In this document: in pieces, positions 1 to 13,236 of the stretch
How positions within the stretch are numbered: the stretch's first letter is position 1
Layout of the letters: each line of letters opens with the position of its first letter
Source of the DNA: Chanos chanos
Lineage: Eukaryota > Chordata > Actinopteri > Gonorynchiformes > Chanidae
Reading direction: 5' to 3'
Assembly: GCF_902362185.1 (NCBI RefSeq)
Contig: NC_044504.1
Location: 27,433,341 to 27,497,340, forward strand
DNA: 64,000 nt
The notes under the pieces: generated by a model
Told to the model about the DNA's origin: nothing
The model's database searches: none
The model's input: the letters and a program-made list of their open reading frames with translations, nothing else
Translations under genes and position numbers: made by a program

Positions 1-784
1 TCTCTCTCTCTCTTTCTCCTTCACACACACACTTAATTATTATTGCAAATTTGTTTTGGTATATTCTACTGTCTGAAATAGTCTGCTTGTAAGTCTAACA
101 CTGTATAATATTTAACTTAATAGACTTTTAGTGTAAGTGTCTTCAGGGCAAAAAGCATTGGTTTCAGACTATGATCAAACACATAAAATGTGTGTATCAA
201 TTTCGGCATCTGTCTTAAATATCATTATCTTACAAAAACGACAAAATAGTTTATGATGTCTTCCAACTGTGGATTAATTCTTACTCTGAACAAACCATTA
301 CTAGTTACACCTCTCTGTGCTTTCTCTAAGAAACAAGTTGCATTTCTGTACATAATGTTTTCATCATTTTATTGTGTTTTTGTATCAACTTTACAGGCTT
401 CTACTTATATCTAACATTAAAAAAAAAAAAAAAATCAGTGCGTGTACACTATTTTGTACATAACTAATGTTTGGTTATGGTGGCTGTACAATTAATTTTC
501 TGCACGATTGTGCCGACTCACTGTATACACTTGAACAGGTCATTTTGATCAAGGGCATTTTATGATGAAAATCAGCATCACTTGAGGATGAATGTGTCAA
601 TAACACTTTTTTACAGGATAGATTTTCAGAAACAATCCCAACAACTGTACCTGTAAATAAGTGTGGGAATGGAAGGGGGGTTTGGTTAATATTTGGGTTC
701 AAAGATGCAGTAAAACTCAGATAGACTGAACCAAACTCCCTCCACAGTAAAGCAGAATTTAAGCCATATGTATTTATCATCAAG

Positions 785-787
<3 letters not shown>

Positions 788-842
<55 letters not shown>
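788..842. repeat. (TA)n microsatellite
   Basis: An uninterrupted alternating TA run of about 55 bp, read directly. It lies downstream of the claudin gene and outside any exon. Confidence 0.95.
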
Positions 843-847
<5 letters not shown>

Positions 848-988
848 AAACACCTAAAATAAACATGTGATTTAAACACACACTCTGCTTCCATTGATCA
901 GATCTGACAAATGTTAAAATATACACACATCATATGGGGAAAAAAAGGCTTTTCACTGCTGCTATGTACAGTGCTTTTGATAATTAAT

Positions 989-1328
989 TCTATTCTATTC
1001 TATTCTATTCTAGGTAACTGTTCCAATTTCTTTTGACTTTTTTGAGAAAGATGTGATCAATACTGTTGACTTACTATTGCTATTGACCTGTCATTTTATT
1101 TGTGTTTCTTATTCTGTTCTCCACACCGTAAATTGACATATAATTCCATCTCTATCTGCAAGCACTGCAAGCAATAAAGACTTCTATTCTATTCTATTCA
1201 ACTTCTATTCTGTTACAGTCTATTCCATTCCATTCTGTTGTGTTCTATTCCACTATGGTCTACTCTTTGATAGAATAGAATAGAATAGAATAGAATAGAA
1301 TAGAATAGAATAGAATAGAATAGAATAG
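989..1328. repeat. Opposed (TTCTA)n and (TAGAA)n pentanucleotide repeats
   Basis: A (TTCTA)n run lies at about 989-1012, degenerate TTCTATTCTATT blocks at about 1180-1200, and a purer run of the complementary unit TAGAA at about 1270-1328. The blocks are in opposite orientation, so the strand could fold back on itself. The first block is interrupted and shorter than the last. Confidence 0.9.
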
Positions 1329-1364
1329 ATACCATTCTTTTCTTTGCTGTATAGATTTTTTTAA

Positions 1365-3540
1365 TTACACATAAGCATCCATGTTGTATGATTTCACAGA
1401 AGTTCTACTAGACTGCCTGGACCTCCTGCTCTCTCTTCCTGTGACAGATGATGGTGGGATAGTATATGCAGTGTATGTCCGTCTAGCTGGTGCTGAGATG
1501 TAGGATGAAGGCGCACGGTAAGCAATTTGAGCAGGTATCTCTTGCTCCTCTGGGCTGAAAGAAAAGTGAGACAACATCTTATGGCACTTTAGTTGCATTA
1601 TTTGATTGTGTATAAATCCAATATTATTTTGGGCGAACCACATTAACACCTTTCTGAGCTGTTATGAAACAATCTCCATGGGGTCTTAAAGCTACCAAAG
1701 AAGTTAAGAATTTAATCGACGAGTCCTATTACCAGCAGATGGTGATATTGTCAGTGATGCATTTAAGAGAAAATTAAGGTATCTGTGATGAGAGGGGCCC
1801 TCACTGAATGACACTATTTAGTAAATAAAAATAAAAGCTGTAAATCTGTCATTATTTCACCTCACACTTTAACTAAAGCCCAGTTGCATCTTCACACGTC
1901 CCTGCCAACCATAGCTCTAGCCTACCGTCTCAGCCTCGACAATCAGAAATCATGAAAATGAAATTAGATTTACACAGAATAATACCTAGATTGGCAGCCT
2001 TCTCTTCCAGCAAAGATACTGTAGATCAGACCACCAACAATGAGTAAGGTAGAGCCTCCCCAGCCTACAAACAGCGCTGCTCCAAGTTCAAACCTGCCAA
2101 CAAGTGATGTTTGTTCATTAAGTACACAATATTATGCAGAGTGACATATAAACAGAGTAGAGCTAAATAGTAAAACTACATATGTGCAATTCCCTACAAA
2201 CACAATATTCATTAGATAAGTGTTTCTTACACACAGCTATAAGAGAAGCTCGGTGCTTAACGCTAGAGTATACAGTCACAAAAACTTACACTGGGAGAGG
2301 TCTCAAATTAAAATGGCAATAAAAAAAGAGAGAAAACAAGCTACTTAATGTTGAAGCAATACTGTACAGTGGTGACTCACTTCTGTGCTTTGTAGTTAGG
2401 ATCCTGGAATTCTGACACAACTTTGTTTCCATACCAGCTGAAGGCAAACATTGCACAAAAACCTGGAGAGAGGCATGTTCAAAGTACCAGTAATATATCA
2501 ATCCATCCTTAGCAAAAATGCAAGATTTTTCGAGGAAGAATGAAAGAAAAAAAATGTTTACCTGATACAAAGTAGTTTAGGCCAGCAGCAAATGTCACTC
2601 TTGCATTTGCAATCTCTGATCCTCCGATCTTGGTGCATTTCATCCCCACTAAAGCCAGGATAGCTCCAAAAAAGCCCAGGATTATGGAAATGATGATGAG
2701 AGATCGACACAGATGAATGTACACTGAACACAGTAAATGAGAAATAAATTCAGACAGGGGAACTTTTTTAATGTCAAAATGATGTTTTGTTATTGTTTCC
2801 AAGTTGTTTTTTTGTTTGCTTTGTTTTGTCTCCATGCCTTCTTTCTCTGCTTTCACTGAACGTAATTCGAACTCAGAGTTAAAGATGCAATCGAAAACAA
2901 CAGCAGAATGAAAATCCATTCAAGGTTCAGTTACAACTGCAGTTTTAAACACTTGTTTGTTGAAGATACAAGCTTTGTGATTCAAGTGTTAGTACACTTC
3001 CACTGTTAATAACTAACTCTGAGTAAATAAATTAACCATAATTTTAAGTGAAACTGGCACTGAGAAACAGAGTCTAGACTGTTGTACTTAATGTATTTGT
3101 TTAAGCCAAATACATTTGTGCCTGAATTGTACGGTACAACACTATCTCCTGAACTTTTAAAACTATCATGTAGCTTTGTACCTGCGCAAATTTGTCTGGA
3201 TACACATAGTTACTTTAAACAAATATCTACTCCTCCTTATCAGTCTCAAAGTTTCTTAAATAGTTGTCCACATAATTAGCTTCAGCTCTAATCATAACCT
3301 TAGCGTACTTTGCAAGGCAAGCATTGAAGGAAACCCCTTGCAGTCGGACACCCCGGTGGAATCTGAAATGCAGTCTTTCCACAGGTTGGAGAAGTAGTTT
3401 GAAGTGGTGAGGACAATGCTTTCCACTTCAGAGTAGGTCCAGTACTCAGTCGGCATCGTAGAACAGACGAGGATCCATCCACAGACACACACTACAAAGC
3501 AGCCTATCTCCATATACATTATTACCGTTCGGGTCTTCAT
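1365..3540 (-). CDS. cldn10-like: Claudin-10-like tight-junction protein (gene A)
   Basis: Four-pass tight-junction membrane protein of the claudin-10 group, expected to form a paracellular ion channel between epithelial cells. Coding exons on the minus strand: 3540-3309, 2723-2562, 2462-2381, 2093-1986 and 1554-1365. They join in frame through GT-AG sites to 257 aa plus a TAA stop, near the usual claudin-10 length. The first extracellular loop carries the claudin signature W34, NLW at 52-54, C57 and C67. Membrane segments are visible near residues 8-28, in exon 2 (with the block GMKCTKIGGSE), in exon 3 and in exon 4 (ELGAALFVGWGG). The tail ends in DAYV, a PDZ-type ligand expected to bind ZO proteins. 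Start: the ATG at 3540 begins a hydrophobic first segment. The neighbouring gene at 4995-6953 is its tandem paralogue. In fish, several claudin-10 paralogues (10a-10f) exist; I cannot say which this is. Family call is firm, paralogue assignment is not. Confidence 0.93.
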
Positions 3541-4295
3541 GGTTGCACAGGGGCATCCAGAACACTATACTAAAGAACCAACAAAAGTTCACTGTAGAGT
3601 CTCCACAAACTTCTAGAAAAAGTACGCCGATCTCTCTGATGCTATGTCTTCACCCTCCCCAAGCCAAAATGACTGTGTACTGTCATCACACAGTATTTCT
3701 GGTTTGTTTGGAGTGAGGGAGAGGGGACACTGGTGCCAGCAGGTTGCTTGTGGTTGCCGTCAAGGTCGTCCTGTCATTCTCTGTTTATTATTGATATAAA
3801 CCCAATAAGCACCACCATCGTTTCCAGAGTTTTGGGTATACTCTCTTTTCCATGCCATGGTGAGGTAATGTTTTCCCTATGATCTCTTTTGGACATGTTG
3901 CTTAAAAAAGTTCTTTCAGCTACCAGCAAACCTTTTCATCACTGTATCCTTACTTTAATAAAGGTCACATCAAGCCCCAGCTTCTGAAGGGTCTTATATA
4001 CCTTCATTGTTTCCAAAGGAAAATGTAAATTAATTAAATCGTAAACATCAGCTATCAAAGCCAGTGGAATGTATCGAAACCCAGTTACAGAGCTGTCTTA
4101 AAAAGCTAAAAATAAATAAATAAATAAATAACTGATAGATTTTGGGGTAGCAGTTTATAATGTTAGAGGATGTGATAAAATAGAATAAAATAATTGTGAT
4201 CTTAAAAAAATGTGCTATCCACAAATTGTTTTTGTTTGTGTCTTTGTTTGTGTTTGCTTGTTTTTGTTTGTCTTTCTGTTTTTTGTTTGTATGTT

Positions 4296-4333
<38 letters not shown>
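4296..4333. repeat. (TTTG)n / (CTGT)n microsatellite
   Basis: Tetranucleotide tract: TTTG-rich sequence from about 4225 merges into about nine units of CTGT at 4300-4333, followed by more TTTG. It lies in the spacer between the claudin genes. Confidence 0.9.
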
Positions 4334-4334
<1 letters not shown>

Positions 4335-4935
4335 TTTTTGTTTGTTTGTTGACATATTTAGTTAAAATTGTCCATAGAGGTGAGTAAGCATTTAGAATAA
4401 TAAAGTGAGTCTCTTCTGGCAAAATATCTCTGTTCAGTGTGAGAGACATGTGATTAAAAAGTAAGTTAAAAATTAATTGCATAGAGGATGCCTGACAATT
4501 TTTTTAGGCTCAACACTTCAAAACACTTTTCAGTCACTAACTGTATTCAGTACAGCAGTTTTGAGTATCCACGTTGATCACTCCATTTCATGAGGAAGTT
4601 AATGATTCTGCCAGTTACACAAAATGGATGAACTATATGAGCACACTGGTGTTTATTTCAAATGTATTTACAGTGCGAAAAGTCACAACACAACCGTACA
4701 ATATCTAACATATAAGCTTGCATTACTTATTAACTGCATGTACTTCATTCATATATCAAATGGATATCTGTGATTCTTTCTTGACTCGTTGAATATATTC
4801 ATTTGGTAATTTTATTACATATCTGTTACACAAGTAAACCGCACTACACATTTACAGAAAGATGACAATGACAACTGACAATTTATAAGCGAAATCAGAG
4901 TAAAATGGAAAACAAACGAGTACAAATATTCAGCT

Positions 4936-4941
4936 TTTATT
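4936..4941 (-). terminator. Candidate poly(A) signal of claudin gene B
   Basis: AATAAA on the minus strand, 54 bases past the TAA stop of the claudin gene ending at 4995. It is the nearest canonical hexamer downstream. Assigned from position only. Confidence 0.4.
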
Positions 4942-4994
4942 ACTTTGCTTTCAAGATCTCAAGATAGGTGATGCTTGTCAGGATGTGAACGAGT

Positions 4995-6270
4995 TTACAC
5001 GAAAGCATCCCTCTCTGACGTTTGTTTGTCTGAAATCTGGCTAATCCTGGAGATTTGTGAGCTGGTGGTTATGCTGGAGCCTTTTGAGAGCCGGGATTGC
5101 CTCGATAGTCCATAATATGCAGAGTAAGGCTTGCCGTAGTAGACCCTACTGTTTGCCCGGGGAGCCATGTAAGTTCTTGGTGCGATAGCATAAACCACTC
5201 TATGACAGAGACAAATACAAACCAATTAAGATCAGGGGCACCTACAAAAATAGCCAAGACACGTTTAATACAGTAACACGCACTGGATCACGGTGAAATC
5301 CTTGGTGATAAAAGATTTTCACTTGCTCTCTCACCTCTTGGGGAAGATGACCCTGTAGACAGTCACAGTGTAAAGAACAGCTCCCAGGATAATGAAGAAA
5401 CTACCCACCAAGCCAAGAAAAATGGGAGTTCCAATCCCATACCTGGTCAGAGTGGAGGACGGAGTTACCATCTCATGGAGTAAAAATGAAACGTATGTTC
5501 ACGTACTTTGACTTTTTAGTTATTCTGAGTGATGTTAATGTTTAACGGCTATGATAACTTAAGTGCCAAAACAAAGCATTTCCCGTCTAGTGTATTACCT
5601 TAGGACGCCTCTCTCTACAGATCGTGCAAATGTAACTCTTGCGACTCTGTTTATGTACACACAATATGCAGTAATGTCCGACAAACCTGTGGAAAACATA
5701 GTTTGGCTAATACGTAAAAGGATCATTTTGCCATACATTATTATTTTTTACTTAATTATTCCATATGGACTCTGTAAGCTTACCACCAAAAAAATGGAAG
5801 ATGGCTCCAACCAAAAGCATTTTGTCGTTGGTCTTCTCACTCCCACCGATGTAAGTACACTCCATCCCCACAAAACAAAAGATGGCACCAAAGAAGCCCA
5901 TGCTCATGCCAATCATTAGCAGACCTCTGACTGCTTGAACATAGGCTGTCCAAAATCAATAGCATAAATAAAAATGTCATCATCAAAAACAAATGATCTC
6001 TTCTTTTAAATATAACATTTAAGCTTTTTTTCATTTCAACAAATTAATCGTCTATCGCTGATATTTCAGTTATGTGTCACCTAGACAGTACCCTAATTGC
6101 TGCGCGAAATATGAATTAGCCTAATGAACATATGAAAAGAGGTACAGTGTATTTGTTAGTGGCAAATATAGCAGAGCAATAAAGAAGCATTGCATGTCTG
6201 CTAACAAAGCCACATTGCAAATAGAATATATTAAGAAATCTCAAAAGTGTTGGGATTTGAGATGAAAAAC

Positions 6271-6302
<32 letters not shown>

Positions 6303-6953
6303 TACCGCAGGAATATTCTAGATGATGTAAAAAGCCGACATGCACAAAAAAAAAAAAAAAACAAAAACCAATAATTACTCCCCAAATGTGAGAGGTCACA
6401 GCTCATTTAGCTCTGCACGCTAGCATATTTAGGCACCATTTTGAAATGTAAGGGCTACTCTTAACACTTACACCTACAGCATTGCAGAAGACATAAGACT
6501 TTTCTCCAAGACTCTATTGAATAAAGCCTTGAAAGGTAAAACAGTAAGAATAGCATTGCTAATACCCATTATCAAAGATTAAAGAAAAATACCTATGTGT
6601 CCACATGAAAGAAACCTACATGTGACAAACCACAAGACATCGTAGTCCCAGAAGTTAGTCACAGCAGCTGTTTTCATTGATCAAGAAAAGATATCTACAT
6701 GTCTATGTGAAAGATACCTACGCGTGACAGACCACAAGACATCATAATCACGGCAGTTGGTCACAGCAGTTGTGTCAGTAAAACAATCTCTCCACAGATT
6801 GGACCAGTACCAGGCAGCTTTGATGATCCAAGATCCTCCTTGGCCACCAATAGATACAATCCTCCAATAATCCATTGCCATGGTGCAGCTCACAAAAAGC
6901 CATCCTAGTGTTGAGATAAGGAAGCCAAAGATCTGGATTAGTCTTTTTCTCAT
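4995..6953 (-). CDS. cldn10-like: Claudin-10-like tight-junction protein (gene B)
   Basis: Second claudin of the tandem pair, a four-pass paracellular channel protein. Coding exons on the minus strand: 6953-6722, 5945-5784, 5686-5599, 5442-5335 and 5199-4995. Together they give 264 aa and a TAA stop. Exons 1, 2 and 4 (232, 162 and 108 nt) are exactly the same size as in gene A, and exon phases agree, so the pair arose by duplication of a whole gene. Signature residues are W30, NLW at 52-54, C57 and C67. The conserved RGLLMIG...GFFGAI block follows in exon 2. The tail is rich in Ser, Arg and Tyr and ends in DAFV, a PDZ-type ligand. The second loop (exon 3) is more diverged than in gene A. Divergently placed 1.6 kb from FAM124A. 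Family call firm; paralogue name left open. Confidence 0.92.
6594..6678 (-). pseudogene. Partial duplicate of claudin gene B exon 1
   Basis: An 85-bp stretch in intron 1 repeats, at an offset of 102 bp and about 80% identity by eye, the last part of exon 1 plus the donor site (6696-6780). On the minus strand it reads TNFWDYDVLWFVT where the real exon reads TNCRDYDVLWSVT, so the loop cysteine is replaced. The GTAGGT donor sequence is kept. It has no acceptor of its own that I can see and is probably a dead tandem fragment. Confidence 0.75.
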
Positions 6954-7077
6954 CGCAAAAAAAAAGTGGTTTAGTGCCCTACACAGCTTTTACTTCCACA
7001 ACCCAACACTTCTTCTCCTCAGAAGGAGTACAGCACTCTCTAAAAGCCCAGCATGTGATGACACAATGCTCTCTCTG

Positions 7078-7115
<38 letters not shown>

Positions 7116-8533
7116 TGGGTAATTCTGAAAATGTGCTGTTTGTTGTGTTGTTGTGGTCATCATGCGGGATGTTTGCTGTAAACTTTAAGCAGGGAGTATG
7201 TTCCTTCACTAAAGGTGCTTATATCTCCCCAGGCACAGCTTGTAACTGAGTGGAAGATTAGAGAAATGATTAAGTGTAGGAAGAGTGTCACATTTTAAAG
7301 AGCATGTCCCAGTGAAGTGCAAGGTTTTTTCTTCAGAACATCTCTCTTGTTGGCAGTTCAACTTGTTCAACTGCTTTAAAAATATTTCACATTCAAAAAT
7401 TACGTGACTGTGGTGGTCCTAATATGCGTTTTTCTAAGACATCTAAAACGAAAAGTCATGTTCTTTTAAATGTATTTGTGTTTTGTTTTATTTAAAGGAT
7501 TTTTGTTCTATGAATGTGACCCTCAGTTCTGGTTTCCTGTTGTCCCCAACCACTTAAACTGCAATGCTCAGCGTAGAGTTTCAAAAGATGGATGGCAACA
7601 CATCCACTGAGTGGGGTCTTGAAAATGATTATAGGCAGTGTTTTTTCCTGTAAAATTTCCATATCTTCTCAGCATCTTCTTTTTTTTCTCACATATTTGG
7701 CTAAGAATTCCCAGAGTTTTGTTTAACTGTAACATTAATTTTTAGTTCTTTTATTACATTTAACCTATATTTTAAAATAAAAGCCAGCCTTTCTGGAAAA
7801 AAAAAATAATCCACGCAAGGATTTCCATTTATAATGAAATGCTCCTTTTAACCAGATCTTTATACTGATCTGACGCAAAAATGAATACTATTCTATGTCA
7901 ACTGTAAATACACTCCTACCAAAATATGTAAACGTCATATTCATTGAATAAATGGCAAACCACACAAACTGACTCAATAACACAGCACTAAAATAGGGAC
8001 TTGTCATTTTACTATATATTTCCACTAACTGATCATTCCACCTGAGTCATGGTGGCACAACAAACTTAGCGCGCTACAATATTTTGTTTGATTACGTGTT
8101 TTCTGTGAGGAACGTCTTTATTTGATATTACTGATGGCATGTCCTGACAAAACTGACGAATAGCTGGGGACAGGAAAATATGAGAAGTGTGCGATCGAGC
8201 GCATATTTTCATAATGCATTCAAGTTACCTTATTCAGTGCTGGTACACACCACCTGATGGCGACAGCCACACATACCAAAGAGTGCAGGAGTGAAGTGAC
8301 GCAGGGACGGAGAAGTAAAAGGGAGGAGTGACACACAAGAACGTGTTTTCACGACATAAAGGCTTCCAAGGAACTAGATCACGCTCGCATGCAGACACTT
8401 CGTGTTCAACCAATTTTCAACTGGGCTGACCCAGGAGAAGCTTAGCCCGTGTTAATGCAGAAGAGAAACTGAGTACGCCCACTAACACACGTTTTCAGAC
8501 GGGCAAGTACATCAGAAACAATGCGAAGTGACC
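6954..8533. other. Divergent intergenic region between claudin gene B and FAM124A
   Basis: Should contain both promoters, since the genes run away from each other. I see no coding exon. Contents are a CT/GT microsatellite at 7071-7119, AT-rich sequence to about 8000, and then a more GC-balanced stretch (8150-8530) before the FAM124A start. A CTCF-like core with one mismatch by eye lies at 8250-8262. No TATA box could be assigned. Confidence 0.5.
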
Positions 8534-11500
8534 ATGTCACTTTCATCTGAGATGGAGAAGAACTCGACAGAGGATGAGTTCGCCGACTCGGGAGCAGAGA
8601 CAGGCGGGTGAGTGTATATGAGTGTGTGGTACTTTTGTGGATTAGTTCCGTATAATTCTTACAAATAATTCAAATCATTGTTCCATGAAAAGGAGCTTAA
8701 GGATAACTGTTTGAAACCAATTGCCTAAGAGTCTCCTTTCGTTTTTGTTTCTTTTTTTTTCTTGTTCTTTTTTTTCTACTGCAACCAACTTCTCTAACCA
8801 TCCGTAAAGCATGTATGGTTTTAAAATACCGTATAACAGTTACAAATATTGTGGTTTTGCTTTTTGACCCATGTCCCAGATTAGTTCAGAAAAGTTCCCT
8901 TCCTTATGCCATTCTTTATTCTATAATGTTTTCCATCATCTGTTTGGCATTAAGAGTGCGGGCATCTGTCGCTGAGATTTATCTCTTAATACGTAGGTGG
9001 GAAGGCGCTTGCAGTTGATACCTAAATTTCCTCGCGCACTTATTTATCGAATTAAGATTCTAATGTTGCCACTTTTATTCTACACCATAAACTGTCTGTA
9101 GTGTGGTTATGAGGGTGTTATCTAGATATCTTGAGATGTCTATAGTGTGATTCTAGGTGTGTTATCTAGATATCTTGAGATGTCTATTGTTTGATTCTAT
9201 GTGTGCCATCTAGATATCTTTAGATGCAGTCATATAACTATTATGAACTTGCTTAGAAAATGTAGCCAAGAGAATTGAGTGAGTTCAGAATTAAATCAGG
9301 TTCCTCTCTGAAAGCCCTTTTTGGAGGAGGAGGTGCAGAATTTTGATCAAATGTCTGACAAATTTTATATTAAGAACATCCATAACATAAAGCAAAAGGA
9401 ATGAATGCACAAGTTCTGAATTTTAAAATTCAGAGTTGTCAAGGTATTAAACTTGATTTTTATTTCTTAGAAAACTATGTCTTAATCTCCTTTATTGTTT
9501 GAGAAAATCATTTGTCTTCTCTTCATTGTATTTGACTGATTTCAAGCAATTTTAGGCTAAGAATAAATCCAGAGACCATTCTATATGTGCTCATTGTACA
9601 GGTTACAGGTTGTGGAGACCACAGAAATGATCATTTAAAAAAAAAGTGCCACAAAACCAGCTTCAATGTTTTGATTGTAATGTATGATATCTCTGCACTG
9701 AATTCTGTGTTTTCAGCAGTGGTTACTAAGCAATGATGAATTCTGCTTTTCTTGAAGGTATGTCTCTGACGACCTTGGTGTCTTTAGTCAGAAAGTGAAT
9801 ATGCTTACAAATGTGCGTGCGGGGGTGTATATGGATCAACTTTGAGCAAGCTGCACTGGGATTATTAGGATTTTTTTGTTGTCGTTGTTCTTACCTTTCC
9901 GTCATGATCAGATTGGGGTAAATAGCCTCACACAGATGTCCCCTCCCCCCTTTCTCTTATTCTCAGCATCACAGTGAGGTTTGATTAAGTGTCCCCTCTC
10001 TGACAGGTTTCCATTCATATGTTGCGTAAACATATGCATAGTTGGCTGTTTAATGTAGGTTATACTTATTCTAGTTACAGTGTGTGTTTGTGACAAGTTT
10101 CTAATAGCGAAGCAGATTTACAGAAACACATCTGGTCATTCAGCGTTCCATTCTGTATTTGTATTTGTATTGTAGAGTTCCCCTCAAATACGCAGAGTGA
10201 AAATCATCAGCCTATTTTTACTTAGCCTTTTTTTATATACCCACAACATGGATTTATTTGTCTCCTTTGTGTTGTGGAATGCTTGTTTTAAAGAAAAATG
10301 CTCACTAAATTTGATCCAGTCAAATCCCATTCTTATACACTTCCAACCACGAATGTTAAGTGTCAGAATCTAGAAGCACAGCTGTTACAGCCATTGGAAT
10401 GCTCTGTTAATATCAGATTTAAACTGTGTTAATATCAGTAGATATTTTTTGATGGTGAACGCATGAACAACAAGCGTACATTTCTCCAGTTTCCATTTGA
10501 GGATCTCAAAAACCAGGCCTTAAAACCACAACAAATAAACTCCCATAAAAAAGAAAAAAGTAACAGTAACAGTGTGTGTGTGAGAGAGAGAGGGGGGGAG
10601 AGAGAGAGAGAGAGAGAGAGAGTAACTGAGACTACAGAGCACGTTTCTCACTCTAAAAGAGCTACCATTTGGAACAAGCCTAATTGAAAAGCTTTATAAC
10701 TTCTGTCATATGTCACAATGTCAGTCAGATTTTTGGTATCTAAAGGCTAAAACATTCCACTCTCTCATTAGTTTGATGTGGCATTTATTGGTCACCAATA
10801 ATAAAGCACAACTCTGGGGTGAGTTCTCTCCTAAAATTTGATCAAAATTAATCTGTTCTTACAGTTTATATAAATTATGGTTAGATTTATCTTTTATCCT
10901 TGAAAGGCTGCTCATTTGGCCCATACATGATTACATAATCATTATATGTTTCACCAAATAATGTGGGCTATAAAATATTTATCATTACAGCAAAGAATTT
11001 ACACTGAGTGTAGTACAGGTTTATAGAAATAGAAATATGCACCTTATTGATATGGTGGTACTGGTTTGCAATTCAGCAGGCTTTTGCACACGACACAAAA
11101 AGTACTTCTTTGAAGATGAATGTAAGGTAACCAAATACACATGAAAGTATGTTGAATATACTGCTATGCACTTCAAAACTTAGTGGGTTGATCTGCTCTC
11201 CTTTAGCTTCATGATAAATTATGTACATTTATAAAACTGTTGGGACATCCATTTAAGCATGGATTTAAGCATGGTATTTGTCTTGTAGCTTCCTACAGCA
11301 TGGTGCTAGTTAATTATTAGTTAACTAAACTAAATCTTTTTATTCTGGCACAGGAATTAGGACAGGTACTCACATCATTCTATAGTTACTGAGCTAGCAA
11401 GTAATTACGGTGGCATACTTTCCTAGTTAATTAACATCTATATAATTATATATATAACATCTAACTCTGACACCAGACTCTGAAGCAGAGAGTGATACTT

Positions 11501-13205
11501 CACATACATTTGTGTCCTGTCTGTGCTCTTAAAGGAAATGCTGCTTCCAGAAACCTGTTTAAAAATAACATTCTTAAGATCACACTTAGCAGTGTTCTTA
11601 ACATCTAGGGTCAGTGGTTATCAGAAACAAGGGCCTGGTTAGGCTGATAGATGTCTTGCAAAAGTCAGAAAATGTAGCTTGAAGAGCTGTGCTATTTTGA
11701 ATGTTCCTGATGATATCTGCCTGCATGTGACAGGCTTTTTTTCCAGCTGCTTTAGCGGATATGTGTAGTGTGGAAACTGCTGACATGAAAAAAAAGAGAG
11801 AAAACTGCAGGTTTTTCCTGATGATAACTGATCAGGTACAGGTTAGTCACAGGACATCAGTTAAATCTGAGTGTTACTGGCTATGTTCAAGACTGGCTGC
11901 TACATAATGATATGTTCATGTTTGATAGACTATGGAGCACAGACTACAGTATATCATAGTGTAGACTTCCTAAGTGTACTCATGGCTATAGATGTATTCT
12001 ATTTTGAACACAACCCTTTTCCTGGCTCCCAGTGTTCTGCATTAAAGTTCTCTCAGAATTTCATAGGTCCTGTTTGGCAAAGTTCTGAGGACATTAAGTG
12101 CTTTCTAAATCAGAACTCTTCATGTCAGCTAGCTAGCTGCAGTGAAAGCCCAGCTACTTAACTGACACAGAACCTGCTCGTTAATTCTGACAGTATGAAC
12201 GTCAGCTAGCCTGTACTTCCAAAACCTCTTGTTCCAAAATACGTCAGACTGCAATACAACTGGGAAATCATTACTGATATCTGATTTCCCCATTTGCAGC
12301 TCCCACTCTGAGGGTCATTGATGTGCCTATTTTAAACTCAAAATATCACTAATCTCACATAACGTGAACTCACAATAATGGAAGCTAACAGAAAATATTT
12401 TCTCCAGTTTATTATTTTCCTCTTGCATGTTCTCTCATCTAAATTCCAACTAAAATTCCATTTTCGTTCCTTATCTCCACAAATTATCCTTTAATCTAAA
12501 AGTGGAATGAAAATTCTAAAGATTACATCTCATTTAAAATAAGACACTCCAAACTGAACTCAGATGTGTCTGGTTTCCCCATGAGATCACTCTAAAGCTT
12601 GATTGTGTAAAAAGAATTGACTCAGGGGGGTGAGTACTGCAGTAAATGAGAACTTTTCATTTTCATATCTTTTTATCACACAGTGAGTTTTGTTGTACAC
12701 CAAGTATCAACTCAAGAGGAGGGAAAAAAATCGTTTTCATCATTAAAAATTCAACAAAATATTAATCTGAGAGGGAACAGCGAATGCGTCCTGAAGGAAT
12801 TATTCAGAATAACATCAAATAAATAAGTGTAAACAAGAGTGGATAAGATGTGTGCTACTGTGTACAGTGACTGTGACAGATTTAGAGGTTGTATGTATGG
12901 GTGTACATGTATTTGTCTGTATTTATATCTCTATACAGAGATATAAATACTCTGTGTGAAATGTGGATAGGAGACTTCTTCATTTCAATTAGACACTCTG
13001 AAATCAAAGTTCTGTCTCCTCTCCCCACAACTTTCTCTCTCTCTCTCTCTCTCTCCCTCTTTCTCTGTCTCCCTCTGACTTTTTCTCCTTATTCACTCTC
13101 TCATTAAATCAATATTTTAACCACTCTTCCAGTATCCCTTGTTTTGGCATTCCCATTTTCCTCGTCCTGCACCATTTCTATCACTGACCTTCCTCTTTCC
13201 CCCAC

Positions 13206-13236
<31 letters not shown>

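Larger units (their letters stand above)
1..1364. other. Non-coding flank downstream of the first claudin gene
   Basis: No coding exon is supported here. The stretch holds the 3' UTR side of the minus-strand claudin gene that ends at 1365, a run of A at 420-434, a TA repeat and two pentanucleotide repeats. A minus-strand TTTATT (reverse of AATAAA) at 1095-1100 could serve as the poly(A) signal of that gene, but nothing else confirms it. Confidence 0.6.
3541..4994. other. Spacer between the two claudin genes
   Basis: Holds the promoter side of gene A and the 3' UTR side of gene B. I see no exon. Short open frames around 4050-4480 are translations of TTTG and CTGT repeats. A reverse AATAAA (TTTATT) at 4936-4941 is 54 bases beyond the gene B stop and is the likeliest poly(A) signal of that gene. 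Confidence 0.6.

Noticed and set aside
475-783. Minus-strand open frame of 102 codons near the left edge
   Set aside because: No domain, no splice context and no family resemblance; it lies in AT-rich non-coding flank.
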